DNA from: Nothopassalora personata
Lineage: Eukaryota; Ascomycota; Dothideomycetes; Mycosphaerellales; Mycosphaerellaceae
Reading direction: 5' to 3'
Assembly: GCA_033816765.1 (NCBI GenBank)
Contig: CM066291.1
Location: 4,154,001 to 4,218,000, forward strand
DNA length: 64,000 bases
Part shown: positions 21,188 to 32,238 of the stretch, one piece after another
Position numbering within the stretch: the first letter of the stretch is position 1
Layout: each line of letters opens with the position of its first letter
Notes under the pieces: generated by a model
Databases searched by the model: none
What the model saw: the letters and a program-made list of their open reading frames with translations, nothing else
What the model was told of the DNA's origin: nothing
Position numbers and translations under genes: made by a program

Positions 21188-23359
21188 TCAAATAAAGTCA
21201 AACGTATCCCCCACACTGGTCAGCATCCCCTTGACCCGACTACTCCCCACAACTCTCTCCAACTTCATGCCATCCCACTTACTAAACGCACACCTCACAC
21301 CCGCCTCAGCAGGATCAATCTTCCCCTCAGTGACAGTAGTCCCCAGATACCCCTCGATTAGCTCCTGATAAAAGATCGGATTATCCGGCAATCCATACAT
21401 CACCACCCTCTTCACGCCCCTAATCTTCAGCCTGAAAAAGTGATGCGCTCGCTGCGTATACAGCAGAAAGCTATGCCGCCCGGACATGAAATGAGACCTG
21501 GCTCTCCGTTGTGCTGACGTTTCGCTATATTCGTCCACAGCGCCAAAGGATATATTGGCGGTCTGATCTGAGGCGGCGAAATGGTTCCGTACGCGAAGAA
21601 AGTCGAAGTATGAGGGTATGAATATGAGGATTCCGGGGGCGTTGTCGGCGGGCTTTGGGAGGCGGAGAAGCGCTGGCAGGACTGCGGTTGTGAAGTACTT
21701 GAACCTTGCGTCGGGGTCCTCAATGGGCGAGTTGGAGTCGAAACGGGAGAAGGTTTGTTTTATGCCCAGATCGCTGGTCTCTGTGATGGCGCCGGGATAG
21801 GTGGAAGTTATCTTGACTTTACCGAAGGCATTCTGCATGTTTTTGGTGTAGAGGGCGTTCATTTCGGGCGTGATGTAGGGCGTGAAAAGGATTGTTTGGC
21901 GAAGGTACTTGGCGTTGCCGTCGAGGTAGTAGTTTCGTACGCGGCTAAAGTCGCACCCGTGAGCTTCTTTCATTTCGAGATTCAAATGCTTGAAGACGAC
22001 CTCGACGTTCTCCCAGGTTTGCATGTACATTGCATCGGCTTGATCCACGATGACAACTTCGATCGATGATAGGAAGTCGTGGTCGCGCTTCTTTGCGTCG
22101 CTGTTCTCGATGACTTGACGAAGACCAAGGGGCGAGGCTAGGATGATGTCGCTGTTGTAGAAGGCGGAGTAGAACTTGAGAGTCTTTCTTGTGAACTTCA
22201 AGGCTGTGAGGAAGCTATTATTGTTGTTGCCACCATGTGTCTCGCGAAAGTCCTCCGGCATGGTTCCGCGATCGTCCAAAGGTGCAGAGAACGAGTCGTC
22301 AAATCGTTTGCGGTTCTCTTGCTGGTCAGGCTGGAAGACTTTAACGATATCGTCGGCGTATCTCGCGGCCATCTGCCGCATCTCCGTCAAGATCAGAACT
22401 TTCGGCCGCACATATCCTTGATCGCGAACATCGAGCTGTGCGTCATCGTCGGCATGGCTGAGGCGTTCATTATTCTTCAAAACCTTATCGCGACCCTTTA
22501 ACACATGATTGACAGCATGTATAATCGCCATCCTCCGCAACAAAGTAGCATTTCTGGGTGTTCGACCGCTGAAGACGAAATCCTGGTAGCTGAAGACCGT
22601 GGATGCAATCTCTTCGTTGACGGCAGATTTACGCATTGGCAAGTCCTTGTCCTTGATGTTCTTCGATAGCCGTTCCTTGAGAGGCAGGTCCGCAACGGTC
22701 TTGATTTCCAGCCGCTGTGAGACGTTCTGCTGACCTGGACTCGACGTCAGCAGATTCCAACTTCGATCAATCGGGGTTTTCTCCTTGTGCCATTGGCTAG
22801 ATTGTACTGCCTGTAGTCGTCGTTGTAGTTCGTTACTGTCCGGATTTGCGAAGTGGATTTCGAATGGATCTTTCGCATCATCCTGCTCCTCGGTGTGCTC
22901 GTCTGCATGCGTCTGCTCATCCTCCGCTTCTTGCGCATCCTCTTCACTCTGTGCCAGGGCCTCTTCCACTTCCTGTGCCTGTAACTCTTCTTCGTCCAGA
23001 ATTCGTGGCTGCTCTACCTCAATCTTCCTTCGCTTTGCCTTTCGTTCGCCATTCTCCTCCGGCTGGTGCAATGACTGCAGAAGCTGATTGTATGCCTTTG
23101 ATTTCGGCGCAACTACATCAAGATCCCCATCGTCGCTTGATTCACCGCCTTCTCTTTCCAAAGGCTCCTCTTCAATTTGTGGCTGCTCACCCTCCGACTC
23201 GTCCAGATCTCTCACTCTTTGGCTGTCGAACTTCTTGTAGCCGCCTCCTCTCGTCCTGATGCCACTCCGTGCCAGCTTCCCCCCACCACGTGCTCCGCCT
23301 CTCGCACCGCCTCTTGAACCACCACGCCCTCTTCCTCCACGATCACGAAAAAAAGCCAT
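21188..23359 (-). CDS. UTP25: UTP25, U3 snoRNP-associated (DUF1253)
   Basis: Utp25 is a nucleolar helicase-like protein of the small-subunit processome, needed for 18S rRNA maturation. The intron-free frame gives 723 aa, near the usual fungal length. Residues 7-46 are RGG-type repeats. Residues 50-170 are strongly acidic with basic patches. From about residue 240 to the end is the DUF1253 region: FVFSGRTPRNATLLRRMA, RPKVLILTEMRQMA, DIILASPLGLRQVIEN, IEVVIVDQADAMYMQTWENV, GILIFIPSYFDFLRVRN, KRVVMYGLPDNPIFYQEL. The DEAD-like position reads DQAD and no Walker A lysine is evident, as expected for this degenerate helicase. Divergent from eIF3f across 264 bp. Confidence 0.95.
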   Translation of the reverse strand: MAFFRDRGGRGRGGSRGGARGGARGGGKLARSGIRTRGGGYKKFDSQRVRDLDESEGEQPQIEEEPLEREGGESSDDGDLDVVAPKSKAYNQLLQSLHQPEENGERKAKRRKIEVEQPRILDEEELQAQEVEEALAQSEEDAQEAEDEQTHADEHTEEQDDAKDPFEIHFANPDSNELQRRLQAVQSSQWHKEKTPIDRSWNLLTSSPGQQNVSQRLEIKTVADLPLKERLSKNIKDKDLPMRKSAVNEEIASTVFSYQDFVFSGRTPRNATLLRRMAIIHAVNHVLKGRDKVLKNNERLSHADDDAQLDVRDQGYVRPKVLILTEMRQMAARYADDIVKVFQPDQQENRKRFDDSFSAPLDDRGTMPEDFRETHGGNNNNSFLTALKFTRKTLKFYSAFYNSDIILASPLGLRQVIENSDAKKRDHDFLSSIEVVIVDQADAMYMQTWENVEVVFKHLNLEMKEAHGCDFSRVRNYYLDGNAKYLRQTILFTPYITPEMNALYTKNMQNAFGKVKITSTYPGAITETSDLGIKQTFSRFDSNSPIEDPDARFKYFTTAVLPALLRLPKPADNAPGILIFIPSYFDFLRVRNHFAASDQTANISFGAVDEYSETSAQRRARSHFMSGRHSFLLYTQRAHHFFRLKIRGVKRVVMYGLPDNPIFYQELIEGYLGTTVTEGKIDPAEAGVRCAFSKWDGMKLERVVGSSRVKGMLTSVGDTFDFI

Positions 23360-23623
23360 TACTGTATCGTAATGTGGTAATGTACAACTTCCAGGTCAAA
23401 GTTTCGCGATCGATCGGGGATAGGTACAGTAGACTTTCTTATCTTATCGCAGATGCACTAAACTCTTCGGGAATATTTTGCTGCCAAGGACATCAAGAAC
23501 AATCCCACCTTCCGCGCAGCGACAGCGGTATCGCGCGATCAGCACCGACAGCAGCCACGACCCATCCGCACAAAGGACAACTTTCGCCCGGAGCGTCTTA
23601 TTGCACAAGACTCAACCGCGAAG
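23360..23623. promoter_or_regulatory. UTP25-eIF3f bidirectional promoter
   Basis: 264 bp between two divergent start codons, serving a ribosome-biogenesis gene and a translation-factor gene. It contains a CGCGATCGATCG stretch near 23405. No binding site is assigned with confidence. Confidence 0.5.
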
Positions 23624-24713
23624 ATGGGCGACAACAGTTTCCTGCACCTCGCCCGGCCCCTTGCGCCCGCCGCAGTCTCTTCCCAGGCCCCGAACACCGC
23701 CCCCGTCACCGTCAACATCCAGCCACAGGCACTTTTCAGCATCCTCGACCACGCATCCCGCCGACCCGCCGAGCAAGAGCGCGTGATCGGTACCCTTCTC
23801 GGATCACGAAGTGAAGATGGTACCGAAGTCGAGATCCGTAACTGCTATGCCGTGCCCCACACAGAGACCGCTGAGCAGGTGGAGGTGGACATGGACTACC
23901 AGAAGCGCATGCTCGAGTTGCATCTGAAGGCTGCACCTAAGGAGGTGTTGATTGGATGGTATGCGACGAGCTCGGAGCTGAACACTTTCTCCGCCCTCAT
24001 TCAGAACTTCTACTCCCAGCAAGGAGAGGGCACATTCCCACACCCAGCAGTGCACCTCACAGTTTCGACGATTGCTGGTCAGGACGTCAAGGCGGACACA
24101 TACGTCTCTGCACCAATTGGTGTGACACCTGAGCGGGCGGCGGACAGCTGTCTGTTCATCCCAGTGCCACACGAGATCAAGTACGGCGAGGCGGAGAAGA
24201 GTGGTATGGAGTTAATTGCTGGAGCAAGAGACAGGGAAGACCGATCGCAGCTGCTGCAAACGGATATTGAGACATTGGAAAGGGCAATTGAGCAAGTATT
24301 GGAGATGCTTGAGCGCGTGTCGAACTACGTCTCGAATGTGCTCGACGAGGAGGCAGAGCCGAGCTCGGCACTTGGCCAATTCTTGATGAACACGCTATCT
24401 TTGGCACCCAAGGTCGAGGCAGAAGACATCGAGAAGGACTTGTATGTATTAACCTACCCAAGACATCTTGCACATCTACTAATACCCTGCCAGCAACAAC
24501 CACATCCAAGACGTCCTCCTCGTCTCCTACCTCGCCAACACCATCCGCACCCAAATCGACCTCTCCAACCGTCTCGCCACCGCTGCTCTCACAATGGGTC
24601 CAGGTGATGGCAACACCGAAAACAAGGGCGGCGACCGCAAGGAAGGCGGCAACCAACGCAACAACAACAACCGACAAGGAGGCGACCGCGGTGGTCGCCG
24701 CAACGAGCAGTAA
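23624..24713 (+). CDS. eIF3f: eIF3 subunit F, MPN domain, 2 exons
   Basis: A non-catalytic MPN-domain subunit of translation initiation factor 3. Exons 23624-24441 and 24494-24713 give 1038 nt, 345 aa; the 52-bp intron runs GTATGT...CCAG and splicing gives [20 protein letters not shown], the expected eIF3f helix. N-terminal [18 protein letters not shown] and VIGTLLGSR open the MPN domain. The metal-binding JAMM pattern is absent: the family's [14 protein letters not shown] replaces the His-x-His-Pro motif. The tail after residue 315 is rich in Asn, Gly and Arg ([17 protein letters not shown]), common in filamentous fungi. Divergent from UTP25. Confidence 0.95.
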
Positions 24714-25134
24714 ATCTATTGCTTCACTACTGTCGAATCTGCGAAGAAGAGTAGCGGAGACGATAGCATAGACTAGGACTTGCAGGACCTACGAAGAGGG
24801 CCAGCAGTTGAAAGTAACCATTTGGTTGCACAGAGCATCGATAGTTATTGCGTGTTCAGTACTTATTGCACGAATTCGATGGCTCCCAGTCGGGGGTTGT
24901 ATCTGAGTCCTAATATTCTTCGTCGTCCCATCATTTGTTCTGTCTGCCTTATGCAAAGCATTGCGCTCGTATTCATGTAATGCTCTCTGCCATTTGCAAC
25001 GCAGCACAATTACCTCAAAATCATGTTCCTCTACTGTATCCAATGCCGTATGGGTATCTCAAACCAAACCCTCAAACGCCTTCGCTAATTAATCATAACG
25101 TGCTGTCACTCCTTCCGCTCAAAGTCCCTTCATC
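24714..25134. other. convergent 3' intergenic
   Basis: 421 bp between the convergent ends of eIF3f (plus) and TAF13 (minus). No gene seen. Confidence 0.5.
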
Positions 25135-25690
25135 CTACGTAATCGACTTCTTCACCTTCTTCGCTTCCGCACCATCACCCTCCGCATCCCCATCAGCTTT
25201 CCTCTTTCTCCTCCCGCGTCCACGTCCCTTCTTCTTAAGCTCTTCTTCCGCTCCGCCGACTTCTGCCAGATCTGCCAGATCTGCTGCGTTCTCTTTACCA
25301 GCCTGGCAACCCCATTAGTCCCAATCCTTCTGCTTCGCTCGCTTGCGCAAAACTCACCATCCCATCAAAATCAATCGCCTTCCTCTGCATCTTCAACACT
25401 TTCTCCCTCGCAAGCTGCTCATTCACTCTCCCCAACATGGGGCCGTTGTGTCGCAACACCCAGCGGAAGTCATCCTGCTTGATTTTCTGCCGGCGCGAGT
25501 AAGAGGCGCTAGTGGCGGCGATGTGGCAGGACTCGATTATGAAGTCTGTGAGAATTTCATCCAATATGCGGATGGTTTCTGGTAAGGAGCCGGAGGAGGA
25601 GTCGCCGAAGGCGTAGAGGAGGCCGCGGAGGTCGGGGTCGGAGAAGTTGGTGCGGTCTTTGGGGCGAGGGCGGGCGCGGGGTTCTGTCAT
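25135..25690 (-). CDS. TAF13: TFIID subunit 13 (TAF13), histone fold, 2 exons
   Basis: Taf13 is a histone-fold subunit of the general transcription factor TFIID that pairs with Taf11. Exons 25358-25690 and 25135-25302 give 501 nt, 166 aa; the 55-bp intron runs GTGAGT...CCAG. The fold spans about residues 15-105: DPDLRGLLYAFGDSSSGSLP, then ILDEILTDFIIESCHIA, and RQKIKQDDFRWVLRHN. After the splice the protein has a charged tail rich in Lys/Arg (KKKGRGRGRRKRK), likely nuclear-localising. If the intron were retained, the protein would end at ...GLPGW. The ATG at 25690 is followed directly by a short Pro/Arg segment and the fold. Divergent from KSH1 across 286 bp. Confidence 0.92.
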
Positions 25691-25976
25691 GGTGATTGAG
25701 GATGGAAGTTGGTCTTGATATGCGAAGGGGTCGTGAGGTTGAGAGATGGTGTCAGTGGTCTGTTGAAGTTGAAGCATGTGTCGTCGGAAGTTGCCGATGA
25801 CCCTGCCGGCAAGCGCGAAGCCACGTGTTGGGGTGAACCTAAAGGCAACGATAACAAGAACATCTTCCCAGAACACTTCATAAACACTCTCTACCTCTCC
25901 ATCAACGAGCAATCACATACGTCGAGAAGCCACATCCAGCGCTCAGCACATCGGGTCCGTCCCCGATACGAGCGCA

Positions 25977-26310
25977 ATGTTGGGCATTCTCAGGTTCCAG
26001 ACTTTCCTCCTTGTCGTCCTACTCTTCATCTGCTCCTGCACATATCTCCACGGCGTCTTTCCGGCATGGCTAGATCGCAACAAGACTGGGTAAAGCTCCG
26101 TTGACCTTCGTCTAAGCACGTTAAACTTTCGCTGACCGGTACTGCAGACCTCTTGGCACATTCTGGAGAGCGGCGAGAATTGGTGAAAGGTTGAGCCCAT
26201 ATGTCAGCTTGTGTTGCGTGGCGATGGCGGTAAGTATCGTGACTGGAAAATATAGATATTCTGCGAACGTGTACTGATCGGAGTAGGTGAGCATATTACT
26301 GGGAAGATGA
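25977..26310 (+). CDS. KSH1: KSH1 (Kish), early secretory pathway membrane protein
   Basis: Kish proteins are tiny conserved membrane proteins needed in the early secretory pathway. Three exons, 25977-26089, 26148-26229 and 26287-26310, make 219 nt, 72 aa, which is the length of the human protein. The introns are 58 and 57 bp. The last exon is only 24 nt. Key segments: FQTFLLVVLLFICSCTYLHG (membrane span), LDRNKTG, FWRAARIGERLSPYVSLCC and a second hydrophobic run VAMAVSIL. The family signature ARIGERxSPYV is intact. The ORFs are too short to be found unless spliced. Divergent from TAF13. Confidence 0.93.
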
Positions 26311-27632
26311 GGGACTTCCACTCCGATGGCACAGAAGCAACTTATTCACGAACGAAACGTATCATCATTCTCGGGATCAGCGCCCAGATCTCAGCAGACC
26401 GACTTGCGGACTTTATCTACCAGAGATAACAGCATCCGGATCCTGGTCGCACAGAATCTTTCCAAACCAGGCCTACTCAGATTGAGATTTTGGCCATGCA
26501 ATCATGGATGCGCCACGATATGGCCATTTACCTTCCAGGCCATAGGTGCCATCAATGAGCATCAAGAGTCTCCCGCAGAGACTACCTGGCGTACCAATAT
26601 GAACTTTCGAAGTGCTACGATCATTGTCTCAAGCTTCAGGACACCTTTCTTCCCGCCTCCATCTCCCCGTGTCCATTCAACATGCTTTCAGACAGCCTCC
26701 AATGACCACCTTCATGACACTCAGTGCGTACTCACACACTAATACCGCCTTTTATAATGCCGTGTCATTATTCACGAATCACAATTTTCAGCTTGCAAGT
26801 AATTCAGGACCCACTACCAGGACAGACTTCTGCCGTCCACGACCGGGACTTCTTCCAACACAAACCGACCAGACATCGATCGTCCGAATCATCAATGGAG
26901 CGCAACACACAACTTGCGCTGCCAATCACTAATGTCTAAAACCGCCTTTACAGCAGCAACTGCAACTGCCTTTCTTCCCAGCGCTTTGGCTCGCGTACCG
27001 GCCCTTTTGCGCTAATCAGTGCTATGGCACGGTGCAAGAATACCATTACCACGGCCATCTTATTGACATCCTCGCCAGGCTTCGCGACTCAGTACGACCC
27101 AGACCCAGTGCAGCACATTCGGCATGCCGGGCCAACCAACGTCGAGGCGAATCCCGGCATCGATCGAAACCCTGGTCAGCTGTGAGCTGTGTCTCTAAGT
27201 TGGCTCGCATTGGTTGGTGACAATGGGCTTGATCTGGCCGCAGGGATCTCGACTGCCACGTGCAATCTCTTCTAGTCCGCCGGCCGGGTCTATGATGCTG
27301 CATTGCTTTTGCGCGAGCCGGGTATCACCTGGAATACTGATGAGTTCCAGAGCTGGCGATGCGTGGTTGATGGAGGGTGCACGACGCATGTAGAGGGAAA
27401 ATGCGACATGGACAGCGAGTAGTGCCGTGTTGCGTTTGCGTTTGCGGAAGGCCGCTGCTGGCGTAGATTGGTCAGCTTATGAACTTCCTGCTGTCCGGCC
27501 GTTTTGCACAGCGCTTGCCTTGCATAACAGGTACTGCTCACGGTCACTTGTCACCTGCAATTTTTCATCTCACCACCACTTCCCTCTCCAGACTTAATAT
27601 CACTCCTCGATTCTGACGACCATACCACCACA
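26311..27632. other. intergenic, no gene seen
   Basis: 1.3 kb between KSH1 and the F-box-like array. Open frames are short, without recognisable domains. The right end should hold the promoter of the first F-box-like gene. Confidence 0.45.
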
Positions 27633-28746
27633 ATGGATATCCAAGCATCCGACAACTACAGCGTGCAATCTCACCCAGGCGCAGCACCGTCAATCAGCTG
27701 TGCTCTGAAGACCACGCTGGCGACACTACCGACGGAAATGCTGTCTGCTATCGCGCAAAAGCTGAGATTCGGAGACTATCTCAACTTTCGCTTGACATGT
27801 CGAACCGCATCCAAGATCGACTTCGAAAAGTTCGCCAGATACCACGCATTTGGGACCGTGCGGTATGTCAGGAAGCAAAAATTGTCTTGTCGAACGCGAC
27901 CATGCCCTCGGTGCCCGTCGCTGACGCGGCATCAGCATCTCTTACGACTTCCCGCAAACATGGACAAAACTCTATCAACTTCTGGAAGGCTCTAAGGAAC
28001 TTGCACGACATATGAGACGCGTGGAGATGTGTTTCCGCCCGCCAACACATCAATCTAAAATGCTCGCTTTCCGACCGTTGGAGGCACTGCCGACCTACAA
28101 AGTCTTGGGACTGTTGTCGGGTCTTGCGTACTTGAACCTGCATGGCCTGGACACTTGCCACCCAGAGGTACAGCTGCAGACCTCGTCCATGATACAAGGC
28201 ATTCGAGCTTCTGGCGCTCCACTAGCTAAGATCGTGCTAGAAAGCTGCAATGTCTCCGGCGCAGAGGTAATGACACCCATAAGACTCCCAATTTTTGTCA
28301 CCAAACTGACCTCGTCCAGATTCGTGCTATCCTGGAAGACGTCACTACACTGCGCGATATAGAACTTCTTTACGTGACTTGCACAGATGGTTGGGTGCGG
28401 GGTCTATGCGTTATAGCGAAGGCTGAAAACCCGACCCTCAGGACAGTGCGTCTCTATGCTCTCTGTCCACCTGCGAATGCCAAAAAGTTACAGGATCCCC
28501 CCCCCCCCCCCCCGAAAGTGGTTACATTTTCTGGGGGACGAGGTCTTCGAGGCTGGAGGGACTGCGAACAATCGTGGTCGTAGCGTGCTGAAAACCATGC
28601 GCACTCCAGCTGGTATCCAGCACTACAAGCTGACCAGCTTCGAAGCCCACCTACTGGGACGCTACGCGATCAATGCCGGCATCAAGGTCATTCTGGGACA
28701 CATGATGGTGAAGGAGGACCTAGAAGCACTGAATTGGGAAGACTAA
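27633..28746 (+). pseudogene. F-box-like gene, array copy 1, broken at poly-C
   Basis: F-box proteins are substrate adaptors of SCF ubiquitin ligases. Exons 27633-27862, 27936-28266 and 28320-28746 are supported by GT-AG introns of 73 and 53 bp. Residues 28-75 are F-box-like (LATLPTEMLSAIAQKLRFGD, then RLTCRTASKIDFEKF). The middle is weakly leucine-rich. At 28497-28513 lies a run of 17 C. The frame before the run meets a TAG at 28580, while the frame one base away continues HKLTSF...LLGRYAINAGIKVILG and ends EDLEALNWED at 28746. That tail matches copies 2 and 3, so it is real coding sequence. Loss or gain of one C would change whether the gene is intact, so this may be sequencing error or slippage. 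Confidence 0.6.
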
Positions 28747-29121
28747 GCAGTGGCCATATTCCCGGATTTGCGCCTTGGTGAGGATGGGTAAGATGGATGA
28801 AGTGCATTTCTCGAGTGGAGTGGAGATGGCTGAGCCGTCTTTCTGCGCATTGTGGTTCTTAGAGTAATACATGTTTCAGTATTCTGTCATGTGAAAAATG
28901 GCCTCTCCCGCGTTTCTCTCCAGCTGCGCCCCACTTCTTTTCGCTAACGCCTCCGGCCATCCGATGCATTCCACATTCAAGACAGCTCACAAAGAAATGA
29001 TTTTATGCACATCATCAACACCTCAGTGCCCTAACCGCCGCCGGCACAAGCACCATTGCAGCCACGATTAGGAAAACTAATAACGGCACCCCGACTTTGG
29101 CACCCAACTCTCGACATCACC
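28747..29121. other. spacer between F-box-like copies 1 and 2
   Basis: 375 bp with no coding unit seen. It should hold the terminator of copy 1 and the former promoter of copy 2. Confidence 0.4.
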
Positions 29122-29725
29122 ATGCCTTTGATCGCACTTCCCACGGAATTGTTGAGCCAGATTGTGAGCTCAGTGGGAAAGAGAGACTATCTCAGCGTTC
29201 GAGCAGCATGTCGCGCAACATCTCAGATAGAACTCGAAGCGTTCGGGAAGCAGCTGTTCAAGGCAAGGAAGCGAGCCATGGACATTCGTAACGGTCTCCG
29301 AGATAGTGATACCAACTGATGTGCCGCAGAGGCAAAATCTCTATGCCGGGCACTCACTAAGCCCAGAACTTGCCTCGCGCTATGACTCTGCTACGAGGCT
29401 CAGGCACTTTAGCAAGACTGGTGCATAGCATCGAGCTAGTGTCCCGAGCCACCCACGAAGGAGTCTACCACTGGATCTTACATCATGTACGACCCCGAGC
29501 GCTTGTGCCTTCTTGGCAAAGATCATGACTGGGCATATGAGGCGCAAGGGCTCACTTCGCTATATCACGAAGACTTGGCGCAGTCTAGAAGGCTTTCAGC
29601 AGTACTTGCTCGCTGCCACCATATACCGTATGTCCGGTAAGCGAGACATCAGTGCAGGGCTCAAGATCATGCTGAGAGATCTCCAGTCTAAGGATGAGGT
29701 CGAGGCATTGGATATTGACTCGTGA
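29122..29725 (+). pseudogene. F-box-like gene, array copy 2, truncated
   Basis: The frame from the ATG at 29122 reads MPLIALPTELLSQIVSSVGK and RAACRATSQIELEAFGK, clearly paralogous to copies 1 and 3, then stops at 29319. A fragment near 29390 (LLRGSGTLARLVHSIELV) matches the LLEGSKELARHM region of copy 1. The tail at 29513-29725 matches their C-termini (TWRSLEGFQQYLL, ISAGLKIMLRDLQSKDEVEAL). The whole copy is about half the length of copy 1, so the central part is deleted and frames are shifted. Confidence 0.6.
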
Positions 29726-30104
29726 GAGCAAAAGATCACATGGTCGATGACATGGAGCGCTCCGTGAAGACGTTTTCCACGGCACATCATGCAAATACAG
29801 CGGAGTGCAACCTCTGTGCTTCTAGCGCTTGAGAAATGGCCAAGCTCTCACAACAGTATATATCGTTCAAGCTCAGCCGTCGGCATTATTCTCTAGCTGG
29901 TGGGGACACACGAAGTTCATGTTGTAACGAAATGACGTATCTGGCAAGATCTTCATGTGATCCGGCCTCTTCCGTGCTCTGACTCTTGGCCGCGTGATTA
30001 CTTTCTTTGCCTTCCATACATGTCAACTTACATTGAAAACCACGAATAACAAAGTGTAGCCCGAGTGCACATCGCAATCTACAACCACAACCGCGGACAA
30101 CATC
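29726..30104. other. spacer between F-box-like copies 2 and 3
   Basis: 379 bp, no coding unit seen. Confidence 0.4.
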
Positions 30105-31240
30105 ATGCCTCTCCTCGACTTGCCCACAGAGATGTTGTGCCAGGTCGCAAAGTCAGTTGGCCGCAAAGACTATCTAAATTTTCAAGCAACATGTCGTACC
30201 ACCTCCAAGATCGAGTTCGAGGCGTTTGCTAAAGAGCATTTCGCATGCCCAAGGTAACACGAATCCTGCGGCAACAAACAGCAGGAATGGATCACTAATC
30301 ATATGCAGAACAATATTCGTTCGCCCTGTGGCATTTCCGAACACCTGCAGCTAATTTCCAAGCTACCTGTCTATTCAGAGGCTCCCCTGAGCTTGCGCGG
30401 TTCGTGAAAACCCTCACACTAGACTGCTCAACGTCGGGGCGTACTCCAAAGCCAGAGCCAGAGCCTCAAGTCCAGACTCGACTCCGCAAGGTGATTTGTG
30501 GTCGTACGTTCGAGCTGCTCCCTCTGCTCCCCTGTTTGAAGAGCTTACATCTGACTGACCTTGACGGTACGAGTGTTCAAGGCCAGCTCGAGTTCGACAC
30601 CATGCTTGAGGGTCTGGTAGCGTCGGGAATGAAGCTCAGCGAGATCACTTTGCAAAATTGCACAATTTCAAACTCTCAGGTATATCTTAATCTTGCCGCT
30701 TCGAATCCAGAACTAACTCCAGAGTAGGTCCAGATCAACCTCGACAACATCCCGACATTGGGCGCTATGAAGTTCGATAATTGCGTTTCTCTGGTTAGAT
30801 GGCCTTAGACACTAAGACTAATCGCTTCGTAAATGAGCCTGATCCTCAGAAAATTGGTCGTCGCCGCCGCACGCGAGCTACGCTTCGTCAACGGGAAGGA
30901 CGAAGCCCAAGACTGGGTCTACATGTCCCTCGTGGGAAAGCAGTACGAGTCCCGACACACGTCGAAAACTTGGCGGGCATCGGAAGGCTGGCAGCAGTAC
31001 AAGCTTGGTAGCATGCAGTGCATGATGTTCGGGAAACAAGCAATTCGGGCTGGATCGAGGGAGATTTTGGACCGAATAACCGTACGTGAGGAGACAGGCG
31101 TCCAGAATATACAAGCATGGAGCCGCTCAGTGGTACATGGCAGCCTTACCACTCCAAAGCAATCCGCACGTAATGCGTTTTTGACCTTGATAGGGACTAA
31201 GGCTGGTGACAAAGTCCCTTGCCACGTTGGATATTGAACG
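30105..31240 (+). pseudogene. F-box-like gene, array copy 3, probably decayed
   Basis: Exon 1 (30105-30253) encodes MPLLDLPTEMLCQVAKSVGR and FQATCRTTSKIEFEAFAKEH and ends at a GTAACA donor. A second block (about 30376-30680) contains GSPELARFVKTLTLDC and LLPLLPCLKSLHLTDL. A GTATAT donor near 30681 leads to INLDNIPTLGAMKFDNCVSL. The tail (about 30830-31240) has TSKTWRASEGWQQYKLGSMQ, paralogous to copies 1 and 2. The frames of the blocks do not all join with clear GT-AG introns: one join needs either an intron of about 120 bp or a single-base shift. It could still be functional with unusual introns. Confidence 0.5.
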
Positions 31241-31541
31241 GGCTCTCAAACCACGAAACGCAGGACGCAATATGCAGTGATATAGGTATGGCACGACACG
31301 AATCCTTTGGCATAAGTTGCTACAGTCCCCGCTACGCAGCTGCGCCTCGGCAGTTTCGAGCAAGAGCGTCTGCCTCAGTACAAAGCGAAGCCAACGAACT
31401 TTGTCACCAGCCCTCGAGACAACAAGCTAGCAAGAGACCGGGGTTGTCTTCGTTGAGTCCGTACGGACATTTCAAGGTCTCGACACCGCGACATACTGCC
31501 CGCGAAGGCGTTGGATTCGATCGAACTTCCGAACAAAACGT
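31241..31541. other. intergenic left of Copia element
   Basis: 301 bp. No gene. Its last five bases, AACGT, are the left target-site duplication. Confidence 0.5.
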
Positions 31542-31717
31542 TGTTGTGAATCAGGTGACCAAGGTCTATGTTAGTCAGGACTTGGCACACACACACTATA
31601 TCACACTGTTTTCTGTAGCCAGATAGTCTCACACCTTGTAGCAATTTATGAGGGTTACTAATCTACCCTATCGTTTCAATCTAGAAGCTTGTACTCGTTA
31701 AATACCTATTTACAACA
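31542..31717 (+). repeat. 5' LTR (176 bp)
   Basis: Begins TGTTGTGAATCAGG and ends CTATTTACAACA, so the termini are the inverted pair TGTTGT/ACAACA. It aligns end to end with 39410-39585 with about 13 differences by eye, every one a C/T or G/A transition in CpA/TpG context. Confidence 0.95.
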
Positions 31718-31734
31718 GGTTATAAGCCCGGGTG
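31718..31734 (+). promoter_or_regulatory. primer-binding site, half-tRNA(iMet) type
   Basis: Directly after the 5' LTR the sequence is GGTTATAAGCCCGGGTG. One G-to-A change away, GGTTATGAGCCCG is the complement of the anticodon stem-loop of eukaryotic initiator Met tRNA. Drosophila copia is known to prime with a half-molecule of that tRNA. The mismatch is in TpG context, as expected of RIP. The match is from memory of the tRNA. Confidence 0.55.
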
Positions 31735-32238
31735 CTCCTCTGCCTATCCAATTTGAAACCTAAATCGTTATCGAAGCTCCATTAAGGATTAGCTTACCTT
31801 GCTAGTAGACTTAACCCTATATTTGTTTTACGGATAACTACCTAATCGATTTAAGAACTACTATAGGAGATCGGCACTAAGCACTAGTACTATAGTATAG
31901 CATCTAAAAGAGCTAGACTAGGTATAGAGTTTAGAAACAACACCTCTAGTAACCTAGTAAGATCCGCTAAGGACAACTAGGTGCTTAGGAAAGGCGTGTA
32001 GTTCTAGGCATGGAAATCTATGCTAATTAGCGCACTGCTAGAGAAGGATCTAGTTAGATACGTAATCTATAATCTGGACTAGGTTGACCTAAAGTACGCT
32101 CTAAATAGGGTAGCTTATAATCAACCCTAAGATGTAACTAAGAATGTCTAAGATAAGACTGCCTAGAATAAAGCCCCTTAGGACATTACTAGTAGTGTAG
32201 GATATAAAGCTGCCTATAAGCGATAGAAGAAAGAGGAC

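Noticed and set aside
25295..25357. TAF13 ending inside the apparent single frame (…GLPGW)
   Set aside because: A perfect GTGAGT/CCAG intron lies here and splicing opens a longer, charged tail typical of fungal Taf13.
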